Shown here piece after piece: positions 25,486 to 33,750 of a DNA stretch of 64,000 bases (positions are counted from its first letter, which is position 1; every line of letters starts with the position of its first letter). The stretch lies in contig DIFZ01000052.1 in assembly GCA_002419385.1 (NCBI GenBank), positions 124,001 through 188,000 of the forward strand, in the 5' to 3' direction. This DNA is from Geobacter sp. UBA5735. GTDB taxonomy: Bacteria; Desulfobacterota; Desulfuromonadia; Geobacterales; Geobacteraceae. The notes under the pieces are model-generated. The model worked only from the letters and a program-made list of their open reading frames with translations, searched no databases and was not told the origin of the DNA. The position numbers and the translations under genes are program-made.

Positions 25486-27732
25486 ATGTCTTCGTTCATA
25501 TCTTTGGGCGAAGCCTTGCCCGCTGTTTCCGGCGACCTTCTGGAGCAGCCGTACGCAAGAGAGACACTCGACGTAGCCGCACGGGCTAAAGATGTCGAGG
25601 TGGTCGAGCTTCGCCGAGTACAAAATGTGGATGGCACTTCTTCTGATGTCATCGTTGTCGATATGGTCAACGATGACATTCCGACAAGAAATCCCTTTGG
25701 CATTAGGGTCAGAGAGCGGTTGGCACTTGTTTTTCATGCCACCGGCCTTCCTGAAGTGCGGGCGCTACGCGCCGATTTCCCAATCGTTCTCCATACCAAT
25801 CACACTCCTCCTGGCGAACCCCGCCACTTGTGCCTCTACTTCGAGCCTTGGTCTGTTGTAGAGAGGACTTGGACTCCGCAGAAATTCGTCAAACGAATCA
25901 TGTGGTGGCTCGGCGAAAGTGCAAACGGGACCCTGCATCGACCTGACCAACCCGTAGAACAGCTGTATTTCACTAGTCCCTTTGATATCGTTCTCCCCCC
26001 TGACTTCGACGAAAAAATAGTTGATGACAAACTGGCCTTAACCTGGTCTTCTTCCCCTGATCTGAAAACATTGCGGTCCTTTTTCTTGCCGAAAGGGCAC
26101 CACCAGCTCAAGACCATTTCCGGCCTCTCCTTTCTTTCCATTGAACTTGCCCCCGTTATTCATGGTCCAGTCACATGCTACCCAAACACGTTGGGCGGCC
26201 TGCACGACCAGCTTAGCGCTCGCGGGGCATCTTTCATCGACGAACTGCGGGCTCAAATCAAAGAAAAGGTCCCACAAGAGGGTATTTCAAAGACCTCAAA
26301 TGACCGGTGCCTGTTGTTCCTGTTCTTGCCGATCAAAAGAGATGCCGCTTCGCCACCAGAAAAAAGGGAGTTGATTGCTTTCCTCATCCCTTCTGATTTG
26401 GCTGAAGTCGGCGAGTCTGCTGATGTTCTAACCCTGTACGATAGAAAATACTATGCGGCTCCTCTTCTTGGGGCTACGCAGACCTCCGAAAAATGGCGCG
26501 AACTGCCTATAGCCCCAACCGAAGTGAAATACGAAGTCGGGCTGCCGTTTGCTCGGACAGCCTCTGGAATTGATGATTTTAATGCAGATTTAAATGGCGT
26601 CATGGCTGGAGTTGGTGCTTTAGGAAGCGCCATCCTTGAGTTATGGGTTCGGGAGGGCTGGGGACGATGGACGTTGATTGATCCGGATACGGTTAAGCCT
26701 CACAATCTAGTCCGACATGTGGCTCGAAACAGCGATATCGGGGAAGCCAAAGTCGATGCTGTAAAGAAGTCCGTCCAAGCCATCTACCACCCCGAATATC
26801 TCTCTGTCGCCGGTATGAAGGGAAGCGCAACGGACTGGGACAAAACTGAACTCCGCGATGCGATTAGTAGCTCTTCGATTTTTATTGACGCGACCACAAC
26901 CCTCGATGTTCCTCGGGATTTATCGCAGCGTGAAGAAGTACCACGCATAGCTTCCATCTTCGTAACGCCATCTGGACGCGATTCTGTGCTCCTGATTGAA
27001 TCGAGTGACAGGCATGTACGGGTTGATTCGCTTGAAGCTCAGTACTACAAAGCCCTTTTGGAACTTCCTTTTGGCACAGATCATTTAGCCGGAAACGCTG
27101 GAGGATTATGGATAGGGGCAGGCTGCAGGGATATTTCTGCAAAGATTTCCTACGAGGATATCCAACTTCATGCTGCGATCTTGGCGAGGCAGATTCGCAC
27201 TGCGTCACGGAACGCCGAGGCCCAAGTTTGTATTTGGCGCTCCAAGTCGACAGGAGCGGTCACTGCGGTGAATCTTGACGTGAAGGAGACCGTTAGGAGG
27301 GAATCAGAAGGATGGCACATTGTCTGGGACAAGGGGGTGGAGGAGAAAATGGTTGCCGTTCGACAAGCCCACCTTCCGGAAGAAACTGGCGGCGTCCTTG
27401 TTGGCTACGTTGACCAGAAGCTACGCCATATCTATGTTGTAGATGCCCTTCCGGCACCTGCTGACAGCGTTTCCGAAAAGGGAAGCTTCATCCGAGGAAT
27501 CGACGGTCTCAATGAAAAACTGGGGGAGATCGGATCGCGAACAGCCAACATCGTGGGGTATCTCGGCGAATGGCATTCCCACCCTCCTTTTTTGGGGCCT
27601 AGTCCGAGTCCCTGGGATAAGCTTCTCGTGAAGACGTTGGCAGATGTCCTGGCAATGGATGGCCTTCCTGCATTGATGATGATCGTTGGAGCCGCAAGAG
27701 AAATTTCTGTTTCCGTGAGGTTTCTGGCATGA
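25486..27732 (+). CDS. E2-E1-JAB triple fusion (bacterial ubiquitin-like conjugation/deconjugation enzyme)
   Basis: Residues ~60-160 read as an E2 (UBC-like) domain: HTNHTPPGEPRHLCLYF with candidate catalytic C116, then W...TPQKFVKRIMWWLGESANG and LH, following the canonical H-N...G..CL....W order. Residues ~370-600 are an E1/ThiF Rossmann adenylation domain: AGVGALGS (375-381), LIDPDTVKPHNLVRHV with D399, DIGEAKVDA, and a candidate catalytic cysteine C547 in IGAGCRDIS. Residues ~615-748 are a JAB/JAMM peptidase with E in LPEETGGVLVG and the metal motif H697-x-H699-P-x7-S708-x2-D711. All key residues appear present. Type II CBASS splits these parts into Cap2 (E1-E2) and Cap3 (JAB). The patatin gene overlaps its stop by 4 bp. 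Confidence 0.88.
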   Translation: MSSFISLGEALPAVSGDLLEQPYARETLDVAARAKDVEVVELRRVQNVDGTSSDVIVVDMVNDDIPTRNPFGIRVRERLALVFHATGLPEVRALRADFPIVLHTNHTPPGEPRHLCLYFEPWSVVERTWTPQKFVKRIMWWLGESANGTLHRPDQPVEQLYFTSPFDIVLPPDFDEKIVDDKLALTWSSSPDLKTLRSFFLPKGHHQLKTISGLSFLSIELAPVIHGPVTCYPNTLGGLHDQLSARGASFIDELRAQIKEKVPQEGISKTSNDRCLLFLFLPIKRDAASPPEKRELIAFLIPSDLAEVGESADVLTLYDRKYYAAPLLGATQTSEKWRELPIAPTEVKYEVGLPFARTASGIDDFNADLNGVMAGVGALGSAILELWVREGWGRWTLIDPDTVKPHNLVRHVARNSDIGEAKVDAVKKSVQAIYHPEYLSVAGMKGSATDWDKTELRDAISSSSIFIDATTTLDVPRDLSQREEVPRIASIFVTPSGRDSVLLIESSDRHVRVDSLEAQYYKALLELPFGTDHLAGNAGGLWIGAGCRDISAKISYEDIQLHAAILARQIRTASRNAEAQVCIWRSKSTGAVTAVNLDVKETVRRESEGWHIVWDKGVEEKMVAVRQAHLPEETGGVLVGYVDQKLRHIYVVDALPAPADSVSEKGSFIRGIDGLNEKLGEIGSRTANIVGYLGEWHSHPPFLGPSPSPWDKLLVKTLADVLAMDGLPALMMIVGAAREISVSVRFLA

Positions 27733-29210
27733 CTACCAAAAGCAAACGAATTGGAATCGCTTTCTCTGGTGGCGGTGTCAGGGCTGCAGCTTTTCATGCT
27801 GGGGTGTTATTATGGCTGGCTGAAAAAAGGCAGTTGGAGACGATTCGTCATATCTCATCGGTATCTGGAGGAAGCCTCTTTGCTGGCCTCGTTTTCCAAA
27901 TTTCCGATTATGCATGGCCTTTGTCTGAAGTATATGCCTGCAAGGTATTCCCTGCTATTAGGGAGGTTCTGACTTCCAATTCGCTCCAGGCCAATGCGAT
28001 GCTCCGCCTTCTTAACCCATCGAATTGGAGATTTTTGCTTTCACGTGCAAACATTATGGCTCAAAGCATCCGGCACCTCTGGGGGGTGTCAGGCTCTCTT
28101 TCCGATCTTCCTGACCACCCTGTATGGTCGATTAACGGGACAACTGCCGAAAACGGGCGGAGGTTCCGGTTTAAAGAAAAGAAATTTGGAGACTACGAGA
28201 TTGGATATGCTGATGCGCCTAATTTCCCATTAGCCGATGCGATGGCGATTTCCGCAGCTTTCCCAGGCGGAATCGGTCCCTTAAAGATTTTATCCGACCG
28301 ATATGAGTGGAAGAAGCGTAAGTCTTGGGATTGGTCGACACCCCCTGAGAAAATTGAGCCTACTTTTCGGCGCATCCACGTATATGATGGCGGGGTGTAC
28401 GACAATCTGGGGCTGGAGCCCTTCTTTGACGTTGGCAAGCAAGTTATAAAGACTGAAACAGGAAGCCCAGTTATCAGACGGCTGCTTGGAATGAACTGGT
28501 TTTTGGTACAAATCTTTAAGTGTTTGAATAATTCACTAATGCGACGGAACATACTGATGAAATTGGACAAAGCAACCATGCCCCTCAACCCGCAACACAT
28601 CTCACTCGCCACCAAAACCCACAGTTCTATCTTCAGAGATTCCTACGTCTCCGCCATTGATATTGACATCCTCTACGGCGATGAGCAAGAAAAGATCGGG
28701 GAAAGCAGGGTTTTCGAAGTCAGAATGGATCGTATTGTCAACGACGGAGAATGCTCTTTTTTCGATGTCTTCGACGGCCACTCAAGCGATCTGGGCAACC
28801 TCTATGAGGAGTTGTTTGCCGATGATGATCTGATACCTGCCGTTGAAGATGAGCTTTTGGATTACGGCAATATCGTGCTGATCAAATCCATTGTCCTTAA
28901 ATCTGAGTATCGTGGCCACGGATTAGGCGGCATCCTGGCCCTGGCGATTGCCGAGCGGTTTGGTGACCGGGATGTCGTGGCCTTGAAGTCGTGGCCCATG
29001 AATGCCGATGATCCCGAGAATTCGGCTGGCGATTGGGAACTGCCACGTTTGACCGAAACTGAGCAGAACACCATCGCCAAAAAGCTCCGCAAAAGTTACC
29101 AAAACGCCGGATTCAAGCCGCTCTTCAAAGGGAGCAGCCATCTCTTCCTTACCCATTTCCGGCATCCATCGGCAACGGAGTTGATTGAATCCTCGGTCAG
29201 CTTCAAGTGA
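27729..29210 (+). CDS. Patatin-like phospholipase fused to a GNAT-like domain
   Basis: Residues 1-~270 are a patatin-like lipase: oxyanion loop GGGVRAAAFHAG, nucleophile elbow SVSGGS with S46, and the catalytic Asp in VYDGGVYDNLG (D220). From about residue 284 the sequence changes character. It contains IVLKSEYRGHGLGGILALAI (388-407), a GNAT acetyl-CoA-binding pattern, and ends SSHLFLTHF. An in-frame ATG at 28578 starts the second part, so this may be a genuine two-domain protein or the product of a deletion joining a patatin gene to an acetyltransferase gene. Patatins are membrane-degrading effectors in CBASS (CapV) and other abortive systems. The ATGA overlap with the E2-E1-JAB gene shows co-translation. 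Confidence 0.8.
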   Translation: MTTKSKRIGIAFSGGGVRAAAFHAGVLLWLAEKRQLETIRHISSVSGGSLFAGLVFQISDYAWPLSEVYACKVFPAIREVLTSNSLQANAMLRLLNPSNWRFLLSRANIMAQSIRHLWGVSGSLSDLPDHPVWSINGTTAENGRRFRFKEKKFGDYEIGYADAPNFPLADAMAISAAFPGGIGPLKILSDRYEWKKRKSWDWSTPPEKIEPTFRRIHVYDGGVYDNLGLEPFFDVGKQVIKTETGSPVIRRLLGMNWFLVQIFKCLNNSLMRRNILMKLDKATMPLNPQHISLATKTHSSIFRDSYVSAIDIDILYGDEQEKIGESRVFEVRMDRIVNDGECSFFDVFDGHSSDLGNLYEELFADDDLIPAVEDELLDYGNIVLIKSIVLKSEYRGHGLGGILALAIAERFGDRDVVALKSWPMNADDPENSAGDWELPRLTETEQNTIAKKLRKSYQNAGFKPLFKGSSHLFLTHFRHPSATELIESSVSFK

Positions 29211-29216
29211 AGTTTC

Positions 29217-29312
29217 GCGCCGGATTCGCGCATCAACGGAAATGACATCTGTGAGACATATGAACATCGACGGCACTTATGAAATCATCGAAATGTCAGA
29301 ATGGAGCAAAGT
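29217..29312. repeat. Duplicated 5' segment flanking the RhuM-Fic gene (copy A)
   Basis: About 90 bp resembling 30368-30455. From ATGAACATCGACGGCAC onward the copies are nearly identical for 50 bases and would encode MNIDGTYEIIEMSEW, the start of the small protein at 30407. Here that frame stops after 22 codons (TAA at 29326-29328). It is a truncated copy of the gene at 30407. Confidence 0.8.
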
Positions 29313-30304
29313 TGGCCACACTCGATAATTCAATAATCCTGTACCAAAGCCCGGATGGCTCGGCCTCACTTGAAGTACGGCTTGACCATGAGACGGTCTG
29401 GCTTACCCAATCTCAACTTTCAGAACTTTTTGACGTGAATGTTCCGGCGGTATCAAAGCATGTCCGAAATATTCTTGGAAGTGGTGAGCTTGATGCATCT
29501 TCAACTGTTTCCAAAATGGAAAGAGTTCAAGTTGAGGGTAGCAGGAGGGTTAAACGAAGCCAGGTACTCTACAATCTGGACATGATTATCTCCATTGGCT
29601 ATCGAGTCAATTCAGAAAAAGCGACCCGTTTCCGCATCTGGGCCACCAAGATTCTAAAAGACCATATAGTCAAAGGTTATTCGGTCAACGAGCAGCGACT
29701 GAAAGAGGAGAGCGCCAAACTGCTGGAAATGCGGCAGACGGTCGAGCTGCTGGCCCGTACGCTGGCAAATCAGGAACTGGTGAGCGAAACCGGCAGGGAC
29801 GTGCTGCGGGTCATCAGCGATTATGCTTATGCCCTGACCCTGCTGGACCGCTATGACCACGGCACCCTGGCCATCGAGGAGACCACCCGGAAAGCCCTGC
29901 ACGTCATAGAGCATGATGAGGCCATCGGCATCGTTGCCAGCATGAAGGGGGAGTTCGACGGACTGTTCGGCCTGGAAAAGGATCAGGGGTTCAAGAGCGC
30001 CCTGGGAGCCATTTACCAGACCTTCGGCGGCGAGGAACTCTACCCGAGCGTCGAGGAAAAGGGCGCGAATCTCCTCTACTTCGTTGTCAAGAACCACGCC
30101 TTCAGCGACGGCAACAAGCGGATTGCTGCTGCCCTGTTCATCTACTTTCTCGGCAGGAACGGCATCCTCTATCGTCCCGACGGCAGCAAACGCCTGGCCG
30201 ACAATGCCCTGGTGGCCCTGACCCTGCTCATTGCCGAAAGTCGCCCCGACGAAAAAGAGACCATCGTCAAGGTGATCGTCAGCCTGATCAACCAGAGGAA
30301 TTGA
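29279..30304 (+). CDS. RhuM-Fic/Doc fusion protein
   Basis: The N-terminal ~110 residues are a RhuM/virulence-RhuM domain (ETVWLTQSQLSELFDVNVPAVSKHVRNI, then SRRVKRSQVLYNLD and ATRFRIWATKILKDHIVKGY). The C-terminal part is a Fic/Doc domain with the intact active motif HAFSDGNKRIAAALF near residue 274. Such proteins probably act as nucleotidyl-transferase toxins with a built-in DNA- or RNA-binding domain. The first 11 codons lie inside the duplicated segment; a TTG at 29312 with GGAG just upstream is a likely true start, at the junction. No separate antitoxin is obvious; the proteins downstream are candidates. Confidence 0.8.
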   Translation: MKSSKCQNGAKLATLDNSIILYQSPDGSASLEVRLDHETVWLTQSQLSELFDVNVPAVSKHVRNILGSGELDASSTVSKMERVQVEGSRRVKRSQVLYNLDMIISIGYRVNSEKATRFRIWATKILKDHIVKGYSVNEQRLKEESAKLLEMRQTVELLARTLANQELVSETGRDVLRVISDYAYALTLLDRYDHGTLAIEETTRKALHVIEHDEAIGIVASMKGEFDGLFGLEKDQGFKSALGAIYQTFGGEELYPSVEEKGANLLYFVVKNHAFSDGNKRIAAALFIYFLGRNGILYRPDGSKRLADNALVALTLLIAESRPDEKETIVKVIVSLINQRN

Positions 30305-30367
30305 GATATCCTCGATGCTAACCGATGCTAGCCGACCCCGATCTCTGGCCGGTCCAACAACAGTACC

Positions 30368-30455
30368 GCGCCGAACATCGACGGGAATGGCGTCTGTAAA
30401 TTTGATATGAACATCGACGGCACATGCGAAATCATCGAAATGTCCGAATGGGACA
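30368..30455. repeat. Duplicated 5' segment flanking the RhuM-Fic gene (copy B)
   Basis: Matches 29217-29312 with small differences and gaps; it contains the leader and first codons of the intact gene at 30407. The two copies bracket the RhuM-Fic gene in direct orientation. Confidence 0.8.
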
Positions 30456-30736
30456 AGGAAGATATCGACCTTGTCGAACCAGGGTACATTCGCATCAAAG
30501 GGAACAGGGGAACATTTCACTTCATCTGTGTTGACGGAGACATGGACATCCGCAAGGATAAATCAGGCGCCTACAAGTTCTCCTGGGACGGCAACGACGA
30601 ATGCGATCCCGCCAGCGGTTTCGGCGAATTTACCTGTGACGGTGACACATTGACCGGCAGAATCTATATTCACGAAGGTGACGACAGCTCGTTTGTAGCA
30701 AAGAAAATTTCTGAAAATGGACCTTCCTTCTCATGA
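30407..30736 (+). CDS. Small acidic protein of unknown function
   Basis: The 109-residue protein is acidic and strand-rich (IRIKGNRGTFHFICVDGDMDI, then FSWDGNDECDPASGFGEF and GRIYIHEGDDSSFVAKK). I do not recognise a family. It overlaps the following gene by 4 bp (ATGA), so the two are co-translated. A truncated copy of its 5' end precedes the RhuM-Fic gene. It could be an antitoxin or immunity partner, but nothing in the sequence proves this. Confidence 0.65.
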   Translation: MNIDGTCEIIEMSEWDKEDIDLVEPGYIRIKGNRGTFHFICVDGDMDIRKDKSGAYKFSWDGNDECDPASGFGEFTCDGDTLTGRIYIHEGDDSSFVAKKISENGPSFS

Positions 30737-31317
30737 CCGCAAGAAAATCAACCAAATCGACAGCTGCTGCTAAACCGCTCAAGAAGAAGCCATCCTGGAG
30801 CGATGTCAAGTCAGCCATTGCCAATTTTGAACGTCCGGCACTGATCGGCCTAATTTCCGACCTATATGCCTACAATACGTCGAACAAAAACTTCCTGCAT
30901 GCCCGGTTTTCGCTCGGCAGCGATGCACTCAAGCCGTACAAGAAGATCATTGAAGATGCGCTCTTTCCGGATGTCATGGCCAACGATCCGGTTGAAATAG
31001 CGACCGCAAAGAAGGCGATTTCCGATTATGGCAAGGCGGTGGGCGATCCGAAAGGGACGCTGGAACTGATGGTGTACTTTGTCGAGTGCGGCGCCAGTTT
31101 TTCTCTCGACGTAGGTTATGGCGATGAGTATTTTTTTGCAGCTCTGGAAAGGATGTATGAAAAGGCCATTAAGCTTTTGCTCACGCTTGATGAGGCAACC
31201 ATTGACGACTTCTATGACCGGTTCGAGGATCTGGTGACATCTACCAAACCTATCGGTTGGGGATTTCACGATACGTTGGGTGATATTTTCTCGGAGGCCT
31301 TCCCGGAGGAGCGATAA
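30733..31317 (+). CDS. DUF6155-like protein
   Basis: The 194-residue protein begins with a Lys-rich segment (KPLKKKPSW). A helical motif follows, FERPALIGLISDLYAYNTSN, close to the LxxLixdLYekn pattern I associate with DUF6155. The rest is helical (EDALFPDV, DPKGTLELMVYFVECGASF, MYEKAIKLLL). It is translationally coupled to the small protein upstream and faces the helicase gene on the other strand, whose stop is 4 bp away. Function unknown. Confidence 0.6.
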   Translation: MTARKSTKSTAAAKPLKKKPSWSDVKSAIANFERPALIGLISDLYAYNTSNKNFLHARFSLGSDALKPYKKIIEDALFPDVMANDPVEIATAKKAISDYGKAVGDPKGTLELMVYFVECGASFSLDVGYGDEYFFAALERMYEKAIKLLLTLDEATIDDFYDRFEDLVTSTKPIGWGFHDTLGDIFSEAFPEER

Positions 31318-31321
31318 AAGT

Positions 31322-33730
31322 TTATGTTGCCTGCTCGTACCCCAGCGTCTTAAATCCCTTCATCCGCTTTTCATGCATCTTCGCCAGCATCGGCACCGAA
31401 CTGTCCACATAGTCGTAGACCTGCACTTCCACTTTGCCGGGATGGAGACGATGCAACCGGCCTGCGTACTGTACCAGCATTCCCTTCCACGAAAACGGCA
31501 GTGCCAGAAAGAGGGTGTCTAGCCGGGCATCATCGAATCCTTCGCCGATATAGCGGCCGGTGGCAAGAATCAGCCGTTCCTCATCTCCAGGGATGGAAGT
31601 CAGATGTTCCATTACCTTGCGTCGTTGCTTCACTCCCATCCCCCCGTGGAGAACCACCAGGTGTTTCACCGCTTCACGAAGTTCTCCGGCGAGAAATTCC
31701 AGATGATCCTTCCTCTCAGTCAAGAGGATCGGTGATCTTCCTTCGGCTAGTGCCTGTTTGATATCACCCAAGATGAGATGATTCCGTTGCCGGTCAGCTG
31801 TCAACCGGGCATAGATCTCCTGGATTGTTATCCCGCTGTCTGTATCCGACAGGCTGAAGCCGGTTTCCCGCAGGATCAGCCGGCGGGTGAAATCTTCGTC
31901 TGTCGCCTGCTGTTTGCGGTTCAACGAAATTCTGGTCGGCCCGCACTGCAGGTGGATGATCGGCTGGTGTCCGTCCCGCCGGTAGGGGGTCGCGGTGAGT
32001 CCAACGACGTATTTGGCTTTCACCTCGGCCAGCACCCTTTCGAATGAGAATGCCGGCAGGTGATGGCATTCATCCACAATTATCTGACCATAGTTGGCCA
32101 CCAGGTCGGCGACCTCGTCTTTCCTGATAAGGCTCTGCATCATGGCTACGTCCAGGATTCCGTTAGCCTTGTTCTTACCTGAGCCGATGGTGCCGATCTC
32201 CTTTGGCCTCAGACCAAGAAAGCGGGAGAGCTGTGCCACCCACTGGTCAAGGAGCGGCTTACGATGTACCAGGACAAGGGTTGAGCAGTTTCGGGCCGCG
32301 GCCAGCCACGCTCCGACCACGGTCTTGCCGGAACCGGGTGGCGCAACAAAGATACCGATGTCATGAAGCATAAGTTCATCAACCGTTTGTTGCTGGATGT
32401 CAGAAAGCGTTCCGTGAAAGCTGAAAGCGGTCGGAGTGCCGATGTTTCGTTTATCGTCGAGGTGCAACACGATACCATATCCGTCCAGGAGAGACTGAAG
32501 GGCATCACGACATCCCCTTGGCAGGGCCACATGTCCCGGCAGATCCTCAAAACAGGCAATCACCCGTGGGGTGTTGTGGGTGGAGAGGCGCATCTTCTGC
32601 TTCTTGAAAAATTCAGGATTCTGGAAGGCGGCCAGTCGCTTGATCCTGTTCAACAGTTCCGAGGGAATACCTTTCGTCTCGACGAAAATCCTTTGAGCAA
32701 ATACCGCCTTGATCTTTTTCGGCAGTTTCCCCTTTATCCGCTGTTCCGGCAACCTGCCTGATGGTGAACGTTCCCACGGAGCCTGCTCTTCGTCAGTATC
32801 GGATGGCAGTTTCAAACCTATTACCTGACCCTTGCGCACAGCCCGGTCAGCAATTGCCTGCACTTCTCGCGGAGAGAGACGCTTGAGTGAGGACAGAAAA
32901 CCCCACTGATCGGCATATGGAACAAAGGATTCATCGACAAAGACCGAGTTCCCCAGCTTACGGGGCTCCAATTGCAGCGGAAGTACGATCAAGTTGCCGA
33001 AACCACCACGGGGCATGGTGTCCTGACTGGGAAAGAGCCGGTCATACGATTCCATACTGAGTTGATGCCGCCGGGACATGGTCTCGGTGATCAGGTAGCA
33101 GCCCATGGTCCTGGCTACCGACGCCATGACCGGCTCAGAGAAGAAAAACCAGGCATGGGCGCCGTTGCCGGAACGTGAGCGTTCCACTGAAACAGGGATG
33201 TCAAGAGTGGAACAGGTTTCCCGGAAGGCAGCAACATCCTTCTGCCAGGTTGTCTTGTCAAAATCGACAGCCAGGAACCGGCAGGTATCGTCCTGTAGTA
33301 ACGGATAAACGCCTATGGTCTGTTTACCCATAAGATGCTCACGGATCACCTGTTCGTCAACCGGAATGTAAGCCTGATGATTGCAGTCGCAGCACCTGAT
33401 GCGGGGAGTTTTGCGCTTTCCGCATAGAGAGTAGTTTCCGTCATTGTCGCAGGCAGGCGAATACCCCTTGCGCTCCCCATTACGGCTAACCCAGAGCCGA
33501 GGAAAGACGTCTTCTCTCCCTCTGAACAGAGAACGGAATAACGCAATCTTTTCTTGATTTGAGAGATTGGCCGTTTCAGCGGCAGGGAGGGCTTCCGTTT
33601 TGAGTTCTGAAAGCTGGGCATGCAATTCGCGCAGCCTTTCAGCGGCAAGCCGGCGCTCTTCATCGAGCCGGGAAAGTCGAGCTTCCTCTTGTGTTATCGC
33701 CTCGATGAGCGAGGCCTTGTCAGGTTTCAT
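31322..33730 (-). CDS. AEP primase-DEAD/DEAH helicase (TOTE conflict-system type)
   Basis: A coiled-coil N-terminus (~45 residues) is followed by a Zn-ribbon-like region (CDNDGNYSLCGKRKTPRIRCCDC). An archaeo-eukaryotic primase domain comes next, with FLAVDFDKTTW (D-x-D) and RSRSGNGAHAWFFF. The C-terminal half is an SF2 helicase with Walker A APPGSGKTVVG, IIVDECHHLP, LTATPYRRDGH and QYAGRLHRLH. This architecture matches the TOTE-type primase-helicase proteins predicted from comparative genomics to act in conflict systems. ATG 33730 with GGA upstream is chosen; a GTG at 33754 that overlaps the preceding stop is possible. It is coupled to the SWIM-protein gene upstream. Confidence 0.8.
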   Translation of the reverse strand: MKPDKASLIEAITQEEARLSRLDEERRLAAERLRELHAQLSELKTEALPAAETANLSNQEKIALFRSLFRGREDVFPRLWVSRNGERKGYSPACDNDGNYSLCGKRKTPRIRCCDCNHQAYIPVDEQVIREHLMGKQTIGVYPLLQDDTCRFLAVDFDKTTWQKDVAAFRETCSTLDIPVSVERSRSGNGAHAWFFFSEPVMASVARTMGCYLITETMSRRHQLSMESYDRLFPSQDTMPRGGFGNLIVLPLQLEPRKLGNSVFVDESFVPYADQWGFLSSLKRLSPREVQAIADRAVRKGQVIGLKLPSDTDEEQAPWERSPSGRLPEQRIKGKLPKKIKAVFAQRIFVETKGIPSELLNRIKRLAAFQNPEFFKKQKMRLSTHNTPRVIACFEDLPGHVALPRGCRDALQSLLDGYGIVLHLDDKRNIGTPTAFSFHGTLSDIQQQTVDELMLHDIGIFVAPPGSGKTVVGAWLAAARNCSTLVLVHRKPLLDQWVAQLSRFLGLRPKEIGTIGSGKNKANGILDVAMMQSLIRKDEVADLVANYGQIIVDECHHLPAFSFERVLAEVKAKYVVGLTATPYRRDGHQPIIHLQCGPTRISLNRKQQATDEDFTRRLILRETGFSLSDTDSGITIQEIYARLTADRQRNHLILGDIKQALAEGRSPILLTERKDHLEFLAGELREAVKHLVVLHGGMGVKQRRKVMEHLTSIPGDEERLILATGRYIGEGFDDARLDTLFLALPFSWKGMLVQYAGRLHRLHPGKVEVQVYDYVDSSVPMLAKMHEKRMKGFKTLGYEQAT

Positions 33731-33750
33731 TGCAATTCCATAAAATATTT

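Noticed and set aside
23348..29210. Ordinary type II CBASS operon
   Set aside because: No CD-NTase-like gene is visible in or beside the unit, and E2, E1 and JAB are in one chain.
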